DNA of 64,000 nt from Metapseudomonas sp043392685 (GTDB taxonomy: Bacteria > Pseudomonadota > Gammaproteobacteria > Pseudomonadales > Pseudomonadaceae), in NCBI GenBank assembly GCA_043392685.1, contig JBHZGM010000026.1, one strand, 5' to 3'. The notes under the pieces are model-generated. The model made no database searches. It was not told the origin of the DNA and saw only the letters and a program-made list of their open reading frames with translations. The stretch's first letter is position 1. Each line of letters starts with the position of its first letter. A program made the position numbers and the translations under genes. Positions 46,362 to 54,013 of the stretch are shown here, in pieces.

Positions 46362-47816
46362 ATGATCATCCTTCCCGCCGATCAACCCCTGGACTGGCGG
46401 CGGCCGCCGGTCATCACCCTGCTACTGATCCTGCTCAACACCCTGATCTACATCGTCTACCAGGGCGGTGACCAGGCGCGGATCGAAGAGGCCCAGCAAC
46501 GCTATCTGGATGGCGGCCTGCTCAATCGCGAGCGAGCCCTGTTCGTCGACCACCTGGTGAAGCGGGAACAGTACGACGCCGACCAGCGCCACGCCATCGA
46601 TAGCATGCGCCGGCAAGCGCTGGCGACCCTCATCCTGCGCGACCTGGAATTCGAGGACTGGCTGCACCACTCCCCGGCCTACCAGGCCGATCCGGCGTGG
46701 CAACAGGCGCGACAGCAGGCCGAGGCGGCGCGGGACAGGATCAGCTCCCAGCGCTTCGGCTTTATTCCCAACAAGTTCAGCGTCCATGGCCTGTTCGGCG
46801 CCATGTTCCTGCACGGCAGCTTCGATCACCTGCTGGGCAACATGATCTTCCTGTTCATCTGCGGCTTCGCCCTGGAAGCCGCCCTGGGGCGCTGGGTCTA
46901 CCTCGGTCTCTACCTGACCAGCGGGCTGGCCTCGCACCTGCTCTGGTGGGCGCTGGACCCTGTCTGGGCGGCAGGCATCGGAGCCTCCGGCGCCGTATCG
47001 GGGCTGATGGGCATGACCATCGGCGTATACGGGCTGCGCAAGATTCGCTTCTTCTACTGGCTGGGCCCGTTGATCGGCTACTTCAAGGCCCCGGCCCTGT
47101 GGATATTCCCCGCCTGGCTCGGCAAGGAACTGTATGGCGTCCTGCTGGCCGACGACCACGTGAACTACTACGCACACCTCGGCGGCCTGGCCTTCGGCTT
47201 CTTGGCCACCTGGCTGCTGCATCGGGCGGGCTTTCTCAAGGTGGACGAGGCCTACCTCAGCAAGGAAGACCCGGACGCGCCCTTCAAGCGCGAGCTGGCC
47301 GCCCTGGATCGGTTGATCGGCCAATTCGCCCTCGACCAAGCCGCGCCCCGCGGCCTGGACATGCTGCAACGCTATCCCAGCCGAATGGCCCTGCTGGAAC
47401 GTCTCTATCCGCTGGCCAAGAGCCGTCAGGACAAGGCCCTCCTGGCCGCCGTGCTGAAACAGCTGTTCGCCCTGCCGGAACGGGCCGCCGCCCTGCCCCT
47501 GCTGCAGAAACTCGCTGACGATGTGGCGGACCCGCAGCAACGCCTGCTGCAGCACCCGGCCGTGCTGCTGCACCTGCTGCAGCGGCTGATCAGGGCCGGC
47601 GACAGCACTCGCGCCATGGCGCCATGGCGCCGCCTCTGTCAGTTGACCCCGGTGCCCGCGCAACTCCCCGGCGTGACGCTGCAGCTGGCAAAGCAACTGG
47701 GCCAGCGCCAGGACCTGCGCGCAGTGAACGAACTGGGTCAGTACCTGCACCGGGCTTTCCCCGAGGCGGAGCAGACCCGGCAATTGGCGCTCTACCAGCA
47801 GCACCTGGCGCGCTGA
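46362..47816 (+). CDS. Rhomboid-family intramembrane serine protease
   Basis: This 484-residue protein has a six-helix rhomboid core with nucleophile Ser209 in GASGAVSGLMG and catalytic His272 in YYAHLGGLAFGF, so it should be active. A long L1 insert (about residues 30-135) precedes the helix that carries GLFGAMFLHGSFDHLLGNM. The last 190 residues are soluble, helical and TPR-like (PLLQKLADDVADPQQRLLQHPAV). Substrates are unknown. It follows the DUF2845 triplet closely on the same strand. Confidence 0.9.
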   Translation: MIILPADQPLDWRRPPVITLLLILLNTLIYIVYQGGDQARIEEAQQRYLDGGLLNRERALFVDHLVKREQYDADQRHAIDSMRRQALATLILRDLEFEDWLHHSPAYQADPAWQQARQQAEAARDRISSQRFGFIPNKFSVHGLFGAMFLHGSFDHLLGNMIFLFICGFALEAALGRWVYLGLYLTSGLASHLLWWALDPVWAAGIGASGAVSGLMGMTIGVYGLRKIRFFYWLGPLIGYFKAPALWIFPAWLGKELYGVLLADDHVNYYAHLGGLAFGFLATWLLHRAGFLKVDEAYLSKEDPDAPFKRELAALDRLIGQFALDQAAPRGLDMLQRYPSRMALLERLYPLAKSRQDKALLAAVLKQLFALPERAAALPLLQKLADDVADPQQRLLQHPAVLLHLLQRLIRAGDSTRAMAPWRRLCQLTPVPAQLPGVTLQLAKQLGQRQDLRAVNELGQYLHRAFPEAEQTRQLALYQQHLAR

Positions 47817-47823
47817 CCCCGAA

Positions 47824-47855
47824 GACGAAAAGGCCCCGCTATGCGGGGCCTCGTC
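47824..47855. terminator. Bidirectional terminator between the rhomboid and BON genes
   Basis: GGCCCCGC (47832-47839) pairs with GCGGGGCC (47843-47850), extended by outer GACGA/TCGTC pairs. It lies between two convergent genes and can serve both. Confidence 0.8.
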
Positions 47856-47873
47856 TATTCGCCGGCCGAACCG

Positions 47874-48233
47874 TTACTCGGCGGACTTCAGGCCATCGGC
47901 GGAAACCGCAGTGACCCCTTTGATTTTGCTGGCCGTATCGATGGCCAACTCACGTTCGGCATCGGTCTGCACCGTACCGGACAGCGCGACTACGCCCTGG
48001 TTGGTTTCAACCTTGATGTCCATCCCGCTGAGGTTCTTGTCGGCCAGGAAGGTGGATTTGACCTTACTGGTGATCCAGGTATCAGAGACCGCGTCTTCGG
48101 CTTTCTGCATGGTCTCGCTGGCTGCCAGCATCGGATCACCGCTGGTTTCTGCGTAGGCGCCGGCCACGAACGGCAGGCTGATCGCGGCGGCAGTGACAGC
48201 GGCAAAGGTCCATTTGGTGAAAGTCTGTTTCAT
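47874..48233 (-). CDS. Periplasmic BON-domain protein (OsmY-like)
   Basis: This 119-residue protein has a signal peptide ending near AYAET and one BON domain (DTWITSKVKSTFLADKNLSGMDIKVETNQGVVALSGTV ... IKGVTAVSADGL). BON domains bind phospholipid, and OsmY-like proteins are periplasmic and often induced by osmotic or envelope stress. ATG 48233 follows AGGAG at about 11 bases. It lies downstream of the zinc-ribbon/TPR gene on the same strand, with a 206-base gap that holds a large hairpin. Confidence 0.9.
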   Translation of the reverse strand: MKQTFTKWTFAAVTAAAISLPFVAGAYAETSGDPMLAASETMQKAEDAVSDTWITSKVKSTFLADKNLSGMDIKVETNQGVVALSGTVQTDAERELAIDTASKIKGVTAVSADGLKSAE

Positions 48234-48371
48234 GAGGTGGGTCTCCTCTCTTCTCTGGAACGTCTGCATCGAACTCGTGATTGCAGGCTCAGCAGAGTCA
48301 TCGCAAGGCCTGTGCCAGCCTCCCGACGGCAAGAAAGTCGAACCAGATCAATAAGATAAGGAAACACCCAG

Positions 48372-48441
48372 GAGCCCCGTTGCATGCAGTCTGCAAGTTC
48401 ACGCCACTGGGGCGTTGCAGACTGCACGGTGAAACGGGCTC
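48372..48441 (-). terminator. Large hairpin after the zinc-ribbon/TPR gene
   Basis: TGCAGTCTGCA (48385-48395) pairs perfectly with TGCAGACTGCA (48416-48426). Inner ACGCC/GGCGT and outer GAGCCC-CGTT/AACG-GGCTC arms extend it. There is no clear T tract. It most likely ends or stabilises the 3' end of the gene whose stop is at 48440. Confidence 0.55.
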
Positions 48442-49858
48442 AGCGGCCAGCGTTGCCCAGCTTCGCGAGGGCGGCTTCCAGGGCACTGACCTGATCCAGC
48501 AACGGCGTGGCCGGATAGCGCGCGCGAATATAGGCCAGCAGCTTCTGCGCCGGCTCCAGCTGCCCGAGGCCTTCGGCGAAACCACGGGCTGCCAGCAGGT
48601 AGGCGCGTGGGATGTGCGGATAGTCAGGGAAGCGCTGGTGCAGGTTGCGCAGCAGGCTGAGGGCCTCGCGCACCTTGTGCCGCTCCAGCAGCGCGCCGGC
48701 GACCTGCTCGCAGACCAGGGCGTCGGCCGGCTGGAAATCGGCCTTGAACTGGCGGGCGTTGAGCAGTGCAGTGGCAGCCAATGCCGGGTTCTGGCGGGCG
48801 GCCAGGGGCAGGTAGTGATCCAGGTGACGCAGGCAGCGCTCGTGGGCGCCCAGGCCGAACAGCAGCTGGTGGTATCGCTCGTTCATGCGCAGGTCCTCCG
48901 GATCGCGCTGTAGCGCGTTGGCCAGGGTTTCCAGCGCACCGTCGCTCTGGCCTTCCTTGAGGCGGATCTCGGCCTCGGCCAGGGCCTTGCGGCGGCGCCA
49001 TTCGTGCTCCGGCAGGCCTTGCTGGGTGCCCTCTTCGGCAATGGCGAAGCCCAGCGCGCCCTGATACTGGAACACCGCGTAGCCCATCATGCTGCACATC
49101 ACCACACCGAAGTAGCCGAAGAGGAAGGTGGCGATGGGCATCAGCACCACCCTGGGCAGGCCGCCGGAAAGCATCCAGGCGACATAGCTGGGGGACTGCC
49201 AGAGGATGAAGAGGAAGGCGCAGAGAATCAGGTAACGCCCCCCCATGGCCCTGATCACCTCACCCACCTGGTCAGGACTCAGGGCCGCTCCCAGTTCCTT
49301 GCTCAGCGCCAGGCGGATGATGCTCGCCGGCAGCAGCAGGACGATGGCGATGTTAACCACCCAGAAGAGGGTTTCGCTGTTGAAGTCCGCCGCCAGCCAA
49401 AGCGCTCCCAGGGCGATGGCGAACACCAGCACCTGCTTGATGAACAGCGAGAAACCGTCGCCGCCGAAGGCGCTCATCAGGCTCGGCGCCTCGCGCAGGC
49501 CGTCGCTGCTGGACTCGATCACGCTGTGGAAGTATTTGGTGGCCACGCTCAGCAGGATGCACCAGAGGACCAGCGAACGCGGCATGAACAGCCCGGCCAG
49601 GGCCAGCAGGGCACTGAACGCCAGCGGGCTGACCTGCAGGCCGTAGGCGAAGAACTGCGGCAGCCGCTCCCAGAACGGCAGGGCGGTATTGGCCGCGCCG
49701 AGGAAGGTGAGCTCGCGGCTGCACAGGGGGCAGACCGGGCTGTCGTCGGGGGCATCTGCGTTGAGCGGGATGCAGCAATCGCCGAAATGGCGCTGGCACG
49801 GCACGCAGTGCCAGGTCGCGGGTTGGGCTGGGTGGTACTGGCAGAGCGTCTTGTCCAT
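48440..49858 (-). CDS. Membrane protein with N-terminal B-box-like zinc finger and C-terminal TPRs
   Basis: In this 472-residue protein the first 60 residues carry paired Cys/His ligands (CQYHPAQPATWHCVPCQRHFGDCC and CPLCSREL), a zinc-finger arrangement like B-box or LIM-type domains. About five or six membrane helices follow (residues 75-280), then a soluble TPR-like domain (RRRKALAEAEIRLKEGQSDGALETLANALQRDPED). Its function is unknown, and it might sense or scaffold at the membrane. ATG 49858 is chosen as the first Met before the finger. Confidence 0.8.
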   Translation of the reverse strand: MDKTLCQYHPAQPATWHCVPCQRHFGDCCIPLNADAPDDSPVCPLCSRELTFLGAANTALPFWERLPQFFAYGLQVSPLAFSALLALAGLFMPRSLVLWCILLSVATKYFHSVIESSSDGLREAPSLMSAFGGDGFSLFIKQVLVFAIALGALWLAADFNSETLFWVVNIAIVLLLPASIIRLALSKELGAALSPDQVGEVIRAMGGRYLILCAFLFILWQSPSYVAWMLSGGLPRVVLMPIATFLFGYFGVVMCSMMGYAVFQYQGALGFAIAEEGTQQGLPEHEWRRRKALAEAEIRLKEGQSDGALETLANALQRDPEDLRMNERYHQLLFGLGAHERCLRHLDHYLPLAARQNPALAATALLNARQFKADFQPADALVCEQVAGALLERHKVREALSLLRNLHQRFPDYPHIPRAYLLAARGFAEGLGQLEPAQKLLAYIRARYPATPLLDQVSALEAALAKLGNAGR

Positions 49859-49898
49859 GACAGATCCAGGTACGGTGGCGGTTTGCCATTCTCCAGGC

Positions 49899-49927
49899 AA
49901 AAAAAGAGGGCCCGCAAGGGGCCCTCT
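49899..49927 (-). terminator. Rho-independent terminator of pnp
   Basis: On the minus strand AGAGGGCCC (49927-49919) pairs with GGGCCCTCT (49913-49905) around a five-base loop and is followed by a run of seven U. It lies 20 bases past the pnp stop. Confidence 0.92.
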
Positions 49928-49947
49928 CTTCTATTGCGTGACGATTA

Positions 49948-52056
49948 TCAAACGCCGGAAGCTTCGGCAGCCTCTACGTCTTTCATCGACAGCTTGATGC
50001 GACCACGGTTGTCGACGTCGAGAACCAGGACTTTGACTTCCTGGCCTTCCTGCAGGACGTCGGTGACCTTGTCGATGCGCTTGTCGCTGATCTGCGAGAT
50101 GTGCACCAGACCGTCCTTGCCCGGCAGGATGTTGACGAAGGCGCCGAAGTCGACGATGCGCTCGACCTTGCCCACGTACACCTTGCCGACTTCGGCCTCG
50201 GCGGTGATACCCAGAACGCGCTGGCGCGCGGCCTCGGCAGCTTCCTTGGTCTCGCCGAAGATCTTCACGCTGCCATCGTCTTCGATGTCGATGGAGGCCT
50301 TGGTCTCTTCGCAGATCGAACGGATGGTGGCGCCGCCCTTGCCGATGACGTCGCGGATCTTATCGGTGTCGATCTTCATCGCGATCATGGTCGGAGCGTT
50401 GGCGGACAGCTCGCTGCGGGACTCGGCGATCACCTGGTTCATCTGGTTGAGGATGTTCAGACGCGCTTCCAGAGCCTGCTCCAGAGCGATCTCCATGATC
50501 TCTTCGGTGATGCCGTTGATCTTGATGTCCATCTGCAGCGCGGTCACGCCCTTGGCGGTACCGGCTACCTTGAAGTCCATGTCGCCCAGGTGGTCTTCAT
50601 CGCCCAGGATGTCGGTCAGGACGGCGAACTTGTCACCTTCCTTCACCAGGCCCATGGCGATACCGGCAACCGGCGCCTTCATCGGCACGCCGGCGTCCAT
50701 CAGGGCCAGGGAGGCGCCGCAGACGGAAGCCATGGAGCTGGAGCCGTTGGACTCGGTGATCTCGGAAACCACGCGGATGGTGTAGGGGAATTCGTCACCC
50801 TTCGGCAGCATGGCGGCAACGCCACGACGGGCCAGGCGGCCGTGGCCGATTTCGCGGCGGCCGGCGCTGCCCATGCGACCACATTCACCGACCGAGAAGG
50901 GCGGGAAGTTGTAGTGCAGCATGAACGAGTCCTTGCGCTCGCCTTCCAGGGTGTCCAGCAGCTGGGCGTCACGGGCGGTGCCGAGGGTGGCGACCACCAG
51001 GGCCTGGGTTTCGCCACGGGTGAACAGGGCGGAACCGTGGGTCTTGTCCAGCACGCCGACTTCGATCTTCAGCGGACGTACGGTGCGGGTGTCACGGCCG
51101 TCGATACGCGGCTTGCCGTTGACGATGTTCTCGCGAACGGTGCGGTATTCCAGCAGGCCGAAGGCATCTTTCACTTCACCAGCCGGGAACTGGCCTTCTT
51201 CCTCGCCAGCAAAGCGCGCAACGACCTGGTCACGCAGTTCGTCCAGGCGGTTGTAGCGGTCCTGCTTGATGGTGATGGTGTAGGCCTGGGAGATGGCCTC
51301 GCCGAACTCGGCCTTGATGGCATTGAGCAGGGCGGTGTTTTCAACCGGAGCGGTCCAGTTCCAGGCCGGCTTGCCGGCTTCGGCAGCGAATTCCTTGATC
51401 GCGGTGATCACGGCCTGGAATTCCTGGTGGGCGAACAGCACGGCACCCAGCATCTGGTCTTCGGTCAGCTCCTGGGCTTCGGACTCAACCATCAGCACGG
51501 CGTCTTCGGTACCGGCAACGACCATGTCCAGGGCGGACGCTTTCAGTTGCTCGTAGGTCGGGTTCAGCAGGTAGCCTGCTTCTGCGTGGTAGGCCACGCG
51601 GGCGGCACCGATCGGGCCATTGAACGGAATGCCGGAGATGGCCAGTGCAGCGGAAGTACCGATCATGGAAGCGATATCCGGATCGGTCTTCTTGTTGGTG
51701 GAAACCACGGTGCAGATGACCTGGACTTCGTTCAGGAAGCCTTCCGGGAACAGCGGGCGGATCGGACGGTCGATCAGGCGCGAGGTCAGGGTTTCCTTCT
51801 CGGAAGGACGGCCTTCACGCTTGAAGAAACCACCGGGGATACGGCCGGCGGCGTAGGTTTTTTCCTGGTAGTGGACGGACAGCGGGAAGAAACCCTTGCT
51901 CGGGTCGGCCTGCTTGGCGCCAACCACGGTCACCAGAACGGTGACGTCGTCATCCATGGTGACCAGAACGGCACCGGAAGCTTGACGGGCGATACGGCCG
52001 GTCTCGAGGGTAACGGTCGATTGACCGAACTGGAATTTCTTGATTACCGGGTTCAC
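49948..52056 (-). CDS. pnp: Polynucleotide phosphorylase
   Basis: This 702-residue enzyme degrades RNA from the 3' end with phosphate and is part of the degradosome. Two RNase PH domains (GRIPGGFFKREGRPSEKE; FMLHYNFPPFSVGE) are followed by a KH domain (KIRDVIGKGGATIRSI) and an S1 domain (GKVYVGKVERIVDFGAFVNILPGKDGLVHISQI). Translation starts at GTG 52056 with AAGGAAAA upstream. A long hairpin lies between it and rpsO, where E. coli has an RNase III site used in pnp autoregulation. Confidence 0.96.
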   Translation of the reverse strand: MNPVIKKFQFGQSTVTLETGRIARQASGAVLVTMDDDVTVLVTVVGAKQADPSKGFFPLSVHYQEKTYAAGRIPGGFFKREGRPSEKETLTSRLIDRPIRPLFPEGFLNEVQVICTVVSTNKKTDPDIASMIGTSAALAISGIPFNGPIGAARVAYHAEAGYLLNPTYEQLKASALDMVVAGTEDAVLMVESEAQELTEDQMLGAVLFAHQEFQAVITAIKEFAAEAGKPAWNWTAPVENTALLNAIKAEFGEAISQAYTITIKQDRYNRLDELRDQVVARFAGEEEGQFPAGEVKDAFGLLEYRTVRENIVNGKPRIDGRDTRTVRPLKIEVGVLDKTHGSALFTRGETQALVVATLGTARDAQLLDTLEGERKDSFMLHYNFPPFSVGECGRMGSAGRREIGHGRLARRGVAAMLPKGDEFPYTIRVVSEITESNGSSSMASVCGASLALMDAGVPMKAPVAGIAMGLVKEGDKFAVLTDILGDEDHLGDMDFKVAGTAKGVTALQMDIKINGITEEIMEIALEQALEARLNILNQMNQVIAESRSELSANAPTMIAMKIDTDKIRDVIGKGGATIRSICEETKASIDIEDDGSVKIFGETKEAAEAARQRVLGITAEAEVGKVYVGKVERIVDFGAFVNILPGKDGLVHISQISDKRIDKVTDVLQEGQEVKVLVLDVDNRGRIKLSMKDVEAAEASGV

Positions 52057-52130
52057 GGTGTTTTCCTTCTCTGATGTTGCCTTGGGGGAAATCGTGGGAG
52101 AGGCGGGAGTCGGACCCGTTTCAATCCCTT

Positions 52131-52193
52131 AAAAAACCAGAAGCTGGAAAGCCGAAAGCTGGAACGATGTCCAGCTTCCGGTTTTCCAGCTTC
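52131..52193 (-). terminator. Long hairpin with U-tract between rpsO and pnp
   Basis: Arms 52140-52163 and 52170-52193 (24 bases) pair with only two mismatches around ACGATG. On the minus strand the stem is followed by TGG and six U (52136-52131). It can end rpsO transcription and, in read-through RNA, could be cut by RNase III. The arms are built from near-copies of the heptad AGCTGGA. Confidence 0.85.
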
Positions 52194-52210
52194 CAGCCCA
52201 TCTGTGTCGC

Positions 52211-52480
52211 TTAGCGACGCAGACCCAGACGACCGATCAGGGCGCTGTAACGAGAGGTGTCCTTACCCTTCAGGTAGTCCAGCAGCTTGCGGCGCTGGTT
52301 AACCATACGGATCAGACCACGACGGGAGTGGTGATCCTTGCCGTTGGCCTTGAAGTGATCCTGCAGCTTGTTGATGTTGGCGGTCAGCAGGGCAACCTGC
52401 ACTTCCGGAGAACCGGTATCGCCTTCAGCTTGCTTGTACTCGTTAACGATCTGGGCTTTTTCAGTAACGCTCAGTGCCAT
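52211..52480 (-). CDS. rpsO: Ribosomal protein S15
   Basis: This 89-residue 30S protein binds 16S rRNA helices 20-22 early in assembly. Family motifs DTGSPEVQVALLTANINKLQDHFK and HSRRGLIRMVNQRRKLLDYLK are intact. AGAGGAAG precedes the ATG. S15 usually represses its own translation through a leader structure, and the 94-base gap to truB holds competing inverted repeats. Confidence 0.97.
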   Translation of the reverse strand: MALSVTEKAQIVNEYKQAEGDTGSPEVQVALLTANINKLQDHFKANGKDHHSRRGLIRMVNQRRKLLDYLKGKDTSRYSALIGRLGLRR

Positions 52481-52528
52481 GATGGGCTTCCTCTGAGAGT
52501 AATAGGCCGGGACCTTCGCCCCGTGTTC

Positions 52529-52567
52529 AAAAAAGAGGATTGACCGTGCCTATTAACAGCCATCCTC
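52529..52567 (-). terminator. Terminator-like structure between truB and rpsO
   Basis: On the minus strand GAGGAT (52567-52562) pairs with ATCCTC (52540-52535) and is followed by six U (52534-52529). A competing pair, AATAGGC (52501-52507) with GCCTATT (52548-52554), uses the same loop. The two folds exclude each other, as in a leader switch. Confidence 0.5.
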
Positions 52568-52574
52568 GGATCGG

Positions 52575-53492
52575 TCATTCCGACCGAATCAGTCGACGCG
52601 GCGCAATGCGCCCGTCATCGCTCACTTCACCGATTCCGATGAAGCGACCGGTGTGATCCTGTACTCGCATCATGCCGAACTTGGGTGCTTCCGGAGCCCG
52701 CACCGGCTGACCGTGAAGCCAGTAGTAGGCGCTGTGCTCGGTCAGCTGGATCAGCGGCCAGTGCTCCAGTCCGCTGTCGACAGGCAGGAGGAACTGGTCC
52801 AGTGCCTCGCTGCCGCCCTCGGCGTGAGCCTTCTCCAGGGTCTCCAGGCTGATCGCCTGGGCCAGTACGAAGGGGCCCGCCTGGGTCCGGCGCAACTCTG
52901 CCACATGTGCCCCGCATCCCAGTGCCTGGCCAAGATCCTCGACCAGGGTGCGGATATAGGTGCCCTTGCTGCAGGCTACGGCCAGCCTTGCATGGCCGTT
53001 TTCACAGGCCAGCAAATCCAAGCGCGCAATAGTAACAGAACGCGCTTCGCGCTCCACTACCTCACCAGCACGAGCCAACTTGTAGAGGGGCTGGCCGTCC
53101 TTCTTCAGGGCCGAGTACATCGGAGGTATCTGCTTGATTTCACCACGAAAACGCGGCAGCTGCACCTCGATATCCTGGCGACCAACGGTCACTTCGCGAC
53201 GCACGAGCACTTCACCTTCGGCGTCCCCGGTGGAGGTGGTGACGCCAAGCTGGGCCAGGGTTTCATAGCCCTTGTCGGCATCCAGCAGGTACTGGGAGAA
53301 CTTGGTCGCCTCGCCGAAGCACAGCGGCAGCACGCCGGTGGCCAGGGGGTCGAGGCTGCCGGTGTGACCTGCCTTCTCGGCATTGAGCAGCCAGCGCACC
53401 TTCTGCAGCGCGGCGTTGGAGCTCATGCCGCGCGGCTTGTCGAGGATCAGCACACCGCTGACATTGCGGCGGATACGTTTCACCTGGGCCAC
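52575..53492 (-). CDS. truB: tRNA pseudouridine-55 synthase
   Basis: This 305-residue enzyme makes the universal pseudouridine in the T-loop of tRNAs. The catalytic aspartate lies in GHTGSLDPLATGVLP, and a C-terminal PUA-like region ends the protein. I choose GTG 53492 (AQVKRIRRNVSG), four bases after the rbfA stop; the ATG five bases earlier is out of frame. Coupling to rbfA is expected. Confidence 0.95.
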   Translation of the reverse strand: MAQVKRIRRNVSGVLILDKPRGMSSNAALQKVRWLLNAEKAGHTGSLDPLATGVLPLCFGEATKFSQYLLDADKGYETLAQLGVTTSTGDAEGEVLVRREVTVGRQDIEVQLPRFRGEIKQIPPMYSALKKDGQPLYKLARAGEVVEREARSVTIARLDLLACENGHARLAVACSKGTYIRTLVEDLGQALGCGAHVAELRRTQAGPFVLAQAISLETLEKAHAEGGSEALDQFLLPVDSGLEHWPLIQLTEHSAYYWLHGQPVRAPEAPKFGMMRVQDHTGRFIGIGEVSDDGRIAPRRLIRSE

Positions 53493-53496
53493 GCCA

Positions 53497-53886
53497 TCAC
53501 TCCTCGCCGCTGCCCTGGTGCTTGCGGTCTTCCGCCACGGCACGCTCGATCAGCGCCGACAGCTCCGCACCGCGACGGATGCTGGCGTCGTAGTGGAAAT
53601 GCAGTTGCGGCACGCTGCGCAGCTTCATGGCCTTGCCCAGCTGCATGCGCAGGAAACCGGCTGCGTCCTGCAGGATGTCGAGGTTCAACTCGATCTTCTC
53701 CGCATTGTCGTCCTGGCCCATGACGGTGATGAACACCTTGGCGTGGGACAGGTCGCGGCTCACCTCCACCGCGGTGATGGTCACCAGCCCCAGACGCGGG
53801 TCCTTGATCTCTCGCTGGATGAGCAGCGCCAGTTCGCGCTGCATCTGGTCGCCGATGCGTTGGGTACGGCTGTAGTCTTTGGCCAT
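53497..53886 (-). CDS. rbfA: 30S ribosome-binding factor A
   Basis: This 129-residue cold-shock assembly factor binds the 30S neck and helps 16S rRNA maturation. It is KH-fold, with motifs TQRIGDQMQRELALLIQREIKDPRLGLVTITAVEVSRDL. The gap of 127 bases to infB holds a hairpin made from heptad repeats. The gene lies in the conserved nusA-infB-rbfA-truB order. Confidence 0.95.
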   Translation of the reverse strand: MAKDYSRTQRIGDQMQRELALLIQREIKDPRLGLVTITAVEVSRDLSHAKVFITVMGQDDNAEKIELNLDILQDAAGFLRMQLGKAMKLRSVPQLHFHYDASIRRGAELSALIERAVAEDRKHQGSGEE

Positions 53887-53896
53887 ATCGAAACTC

Positions 53897-54003
53897 GCTA
53901 CAGGCTGCAGGCTTCAAGCCGCAGGCTGAAAACACTAAACACAAAAACAAACGGCAAGCCCGAGCAGCGTACCATCCGCTGCCTGAGGCCTGCCGCCTGT
54001 AGC
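53897..54003 (-). repeat. Heptad-repeat inverted element between infB and rbfA
   Basis: The left arm reads as near-copies of a seven-base unit (CTACAGG, CTGCAGG, CTTCAAG, CCGCAGG, CTGAAAA; from 53898). The right arm (about 53978-54003) is the inverted counterpart (GCTGCCTGAGGCCTGCCGCC). Together they can form a long stem around an A/T-rich centre. The same period of seven builds the rpsO-pnp hairpin. Confidence 0.65.
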
Positions 54004-54013
54004 CTGGAGCCGA

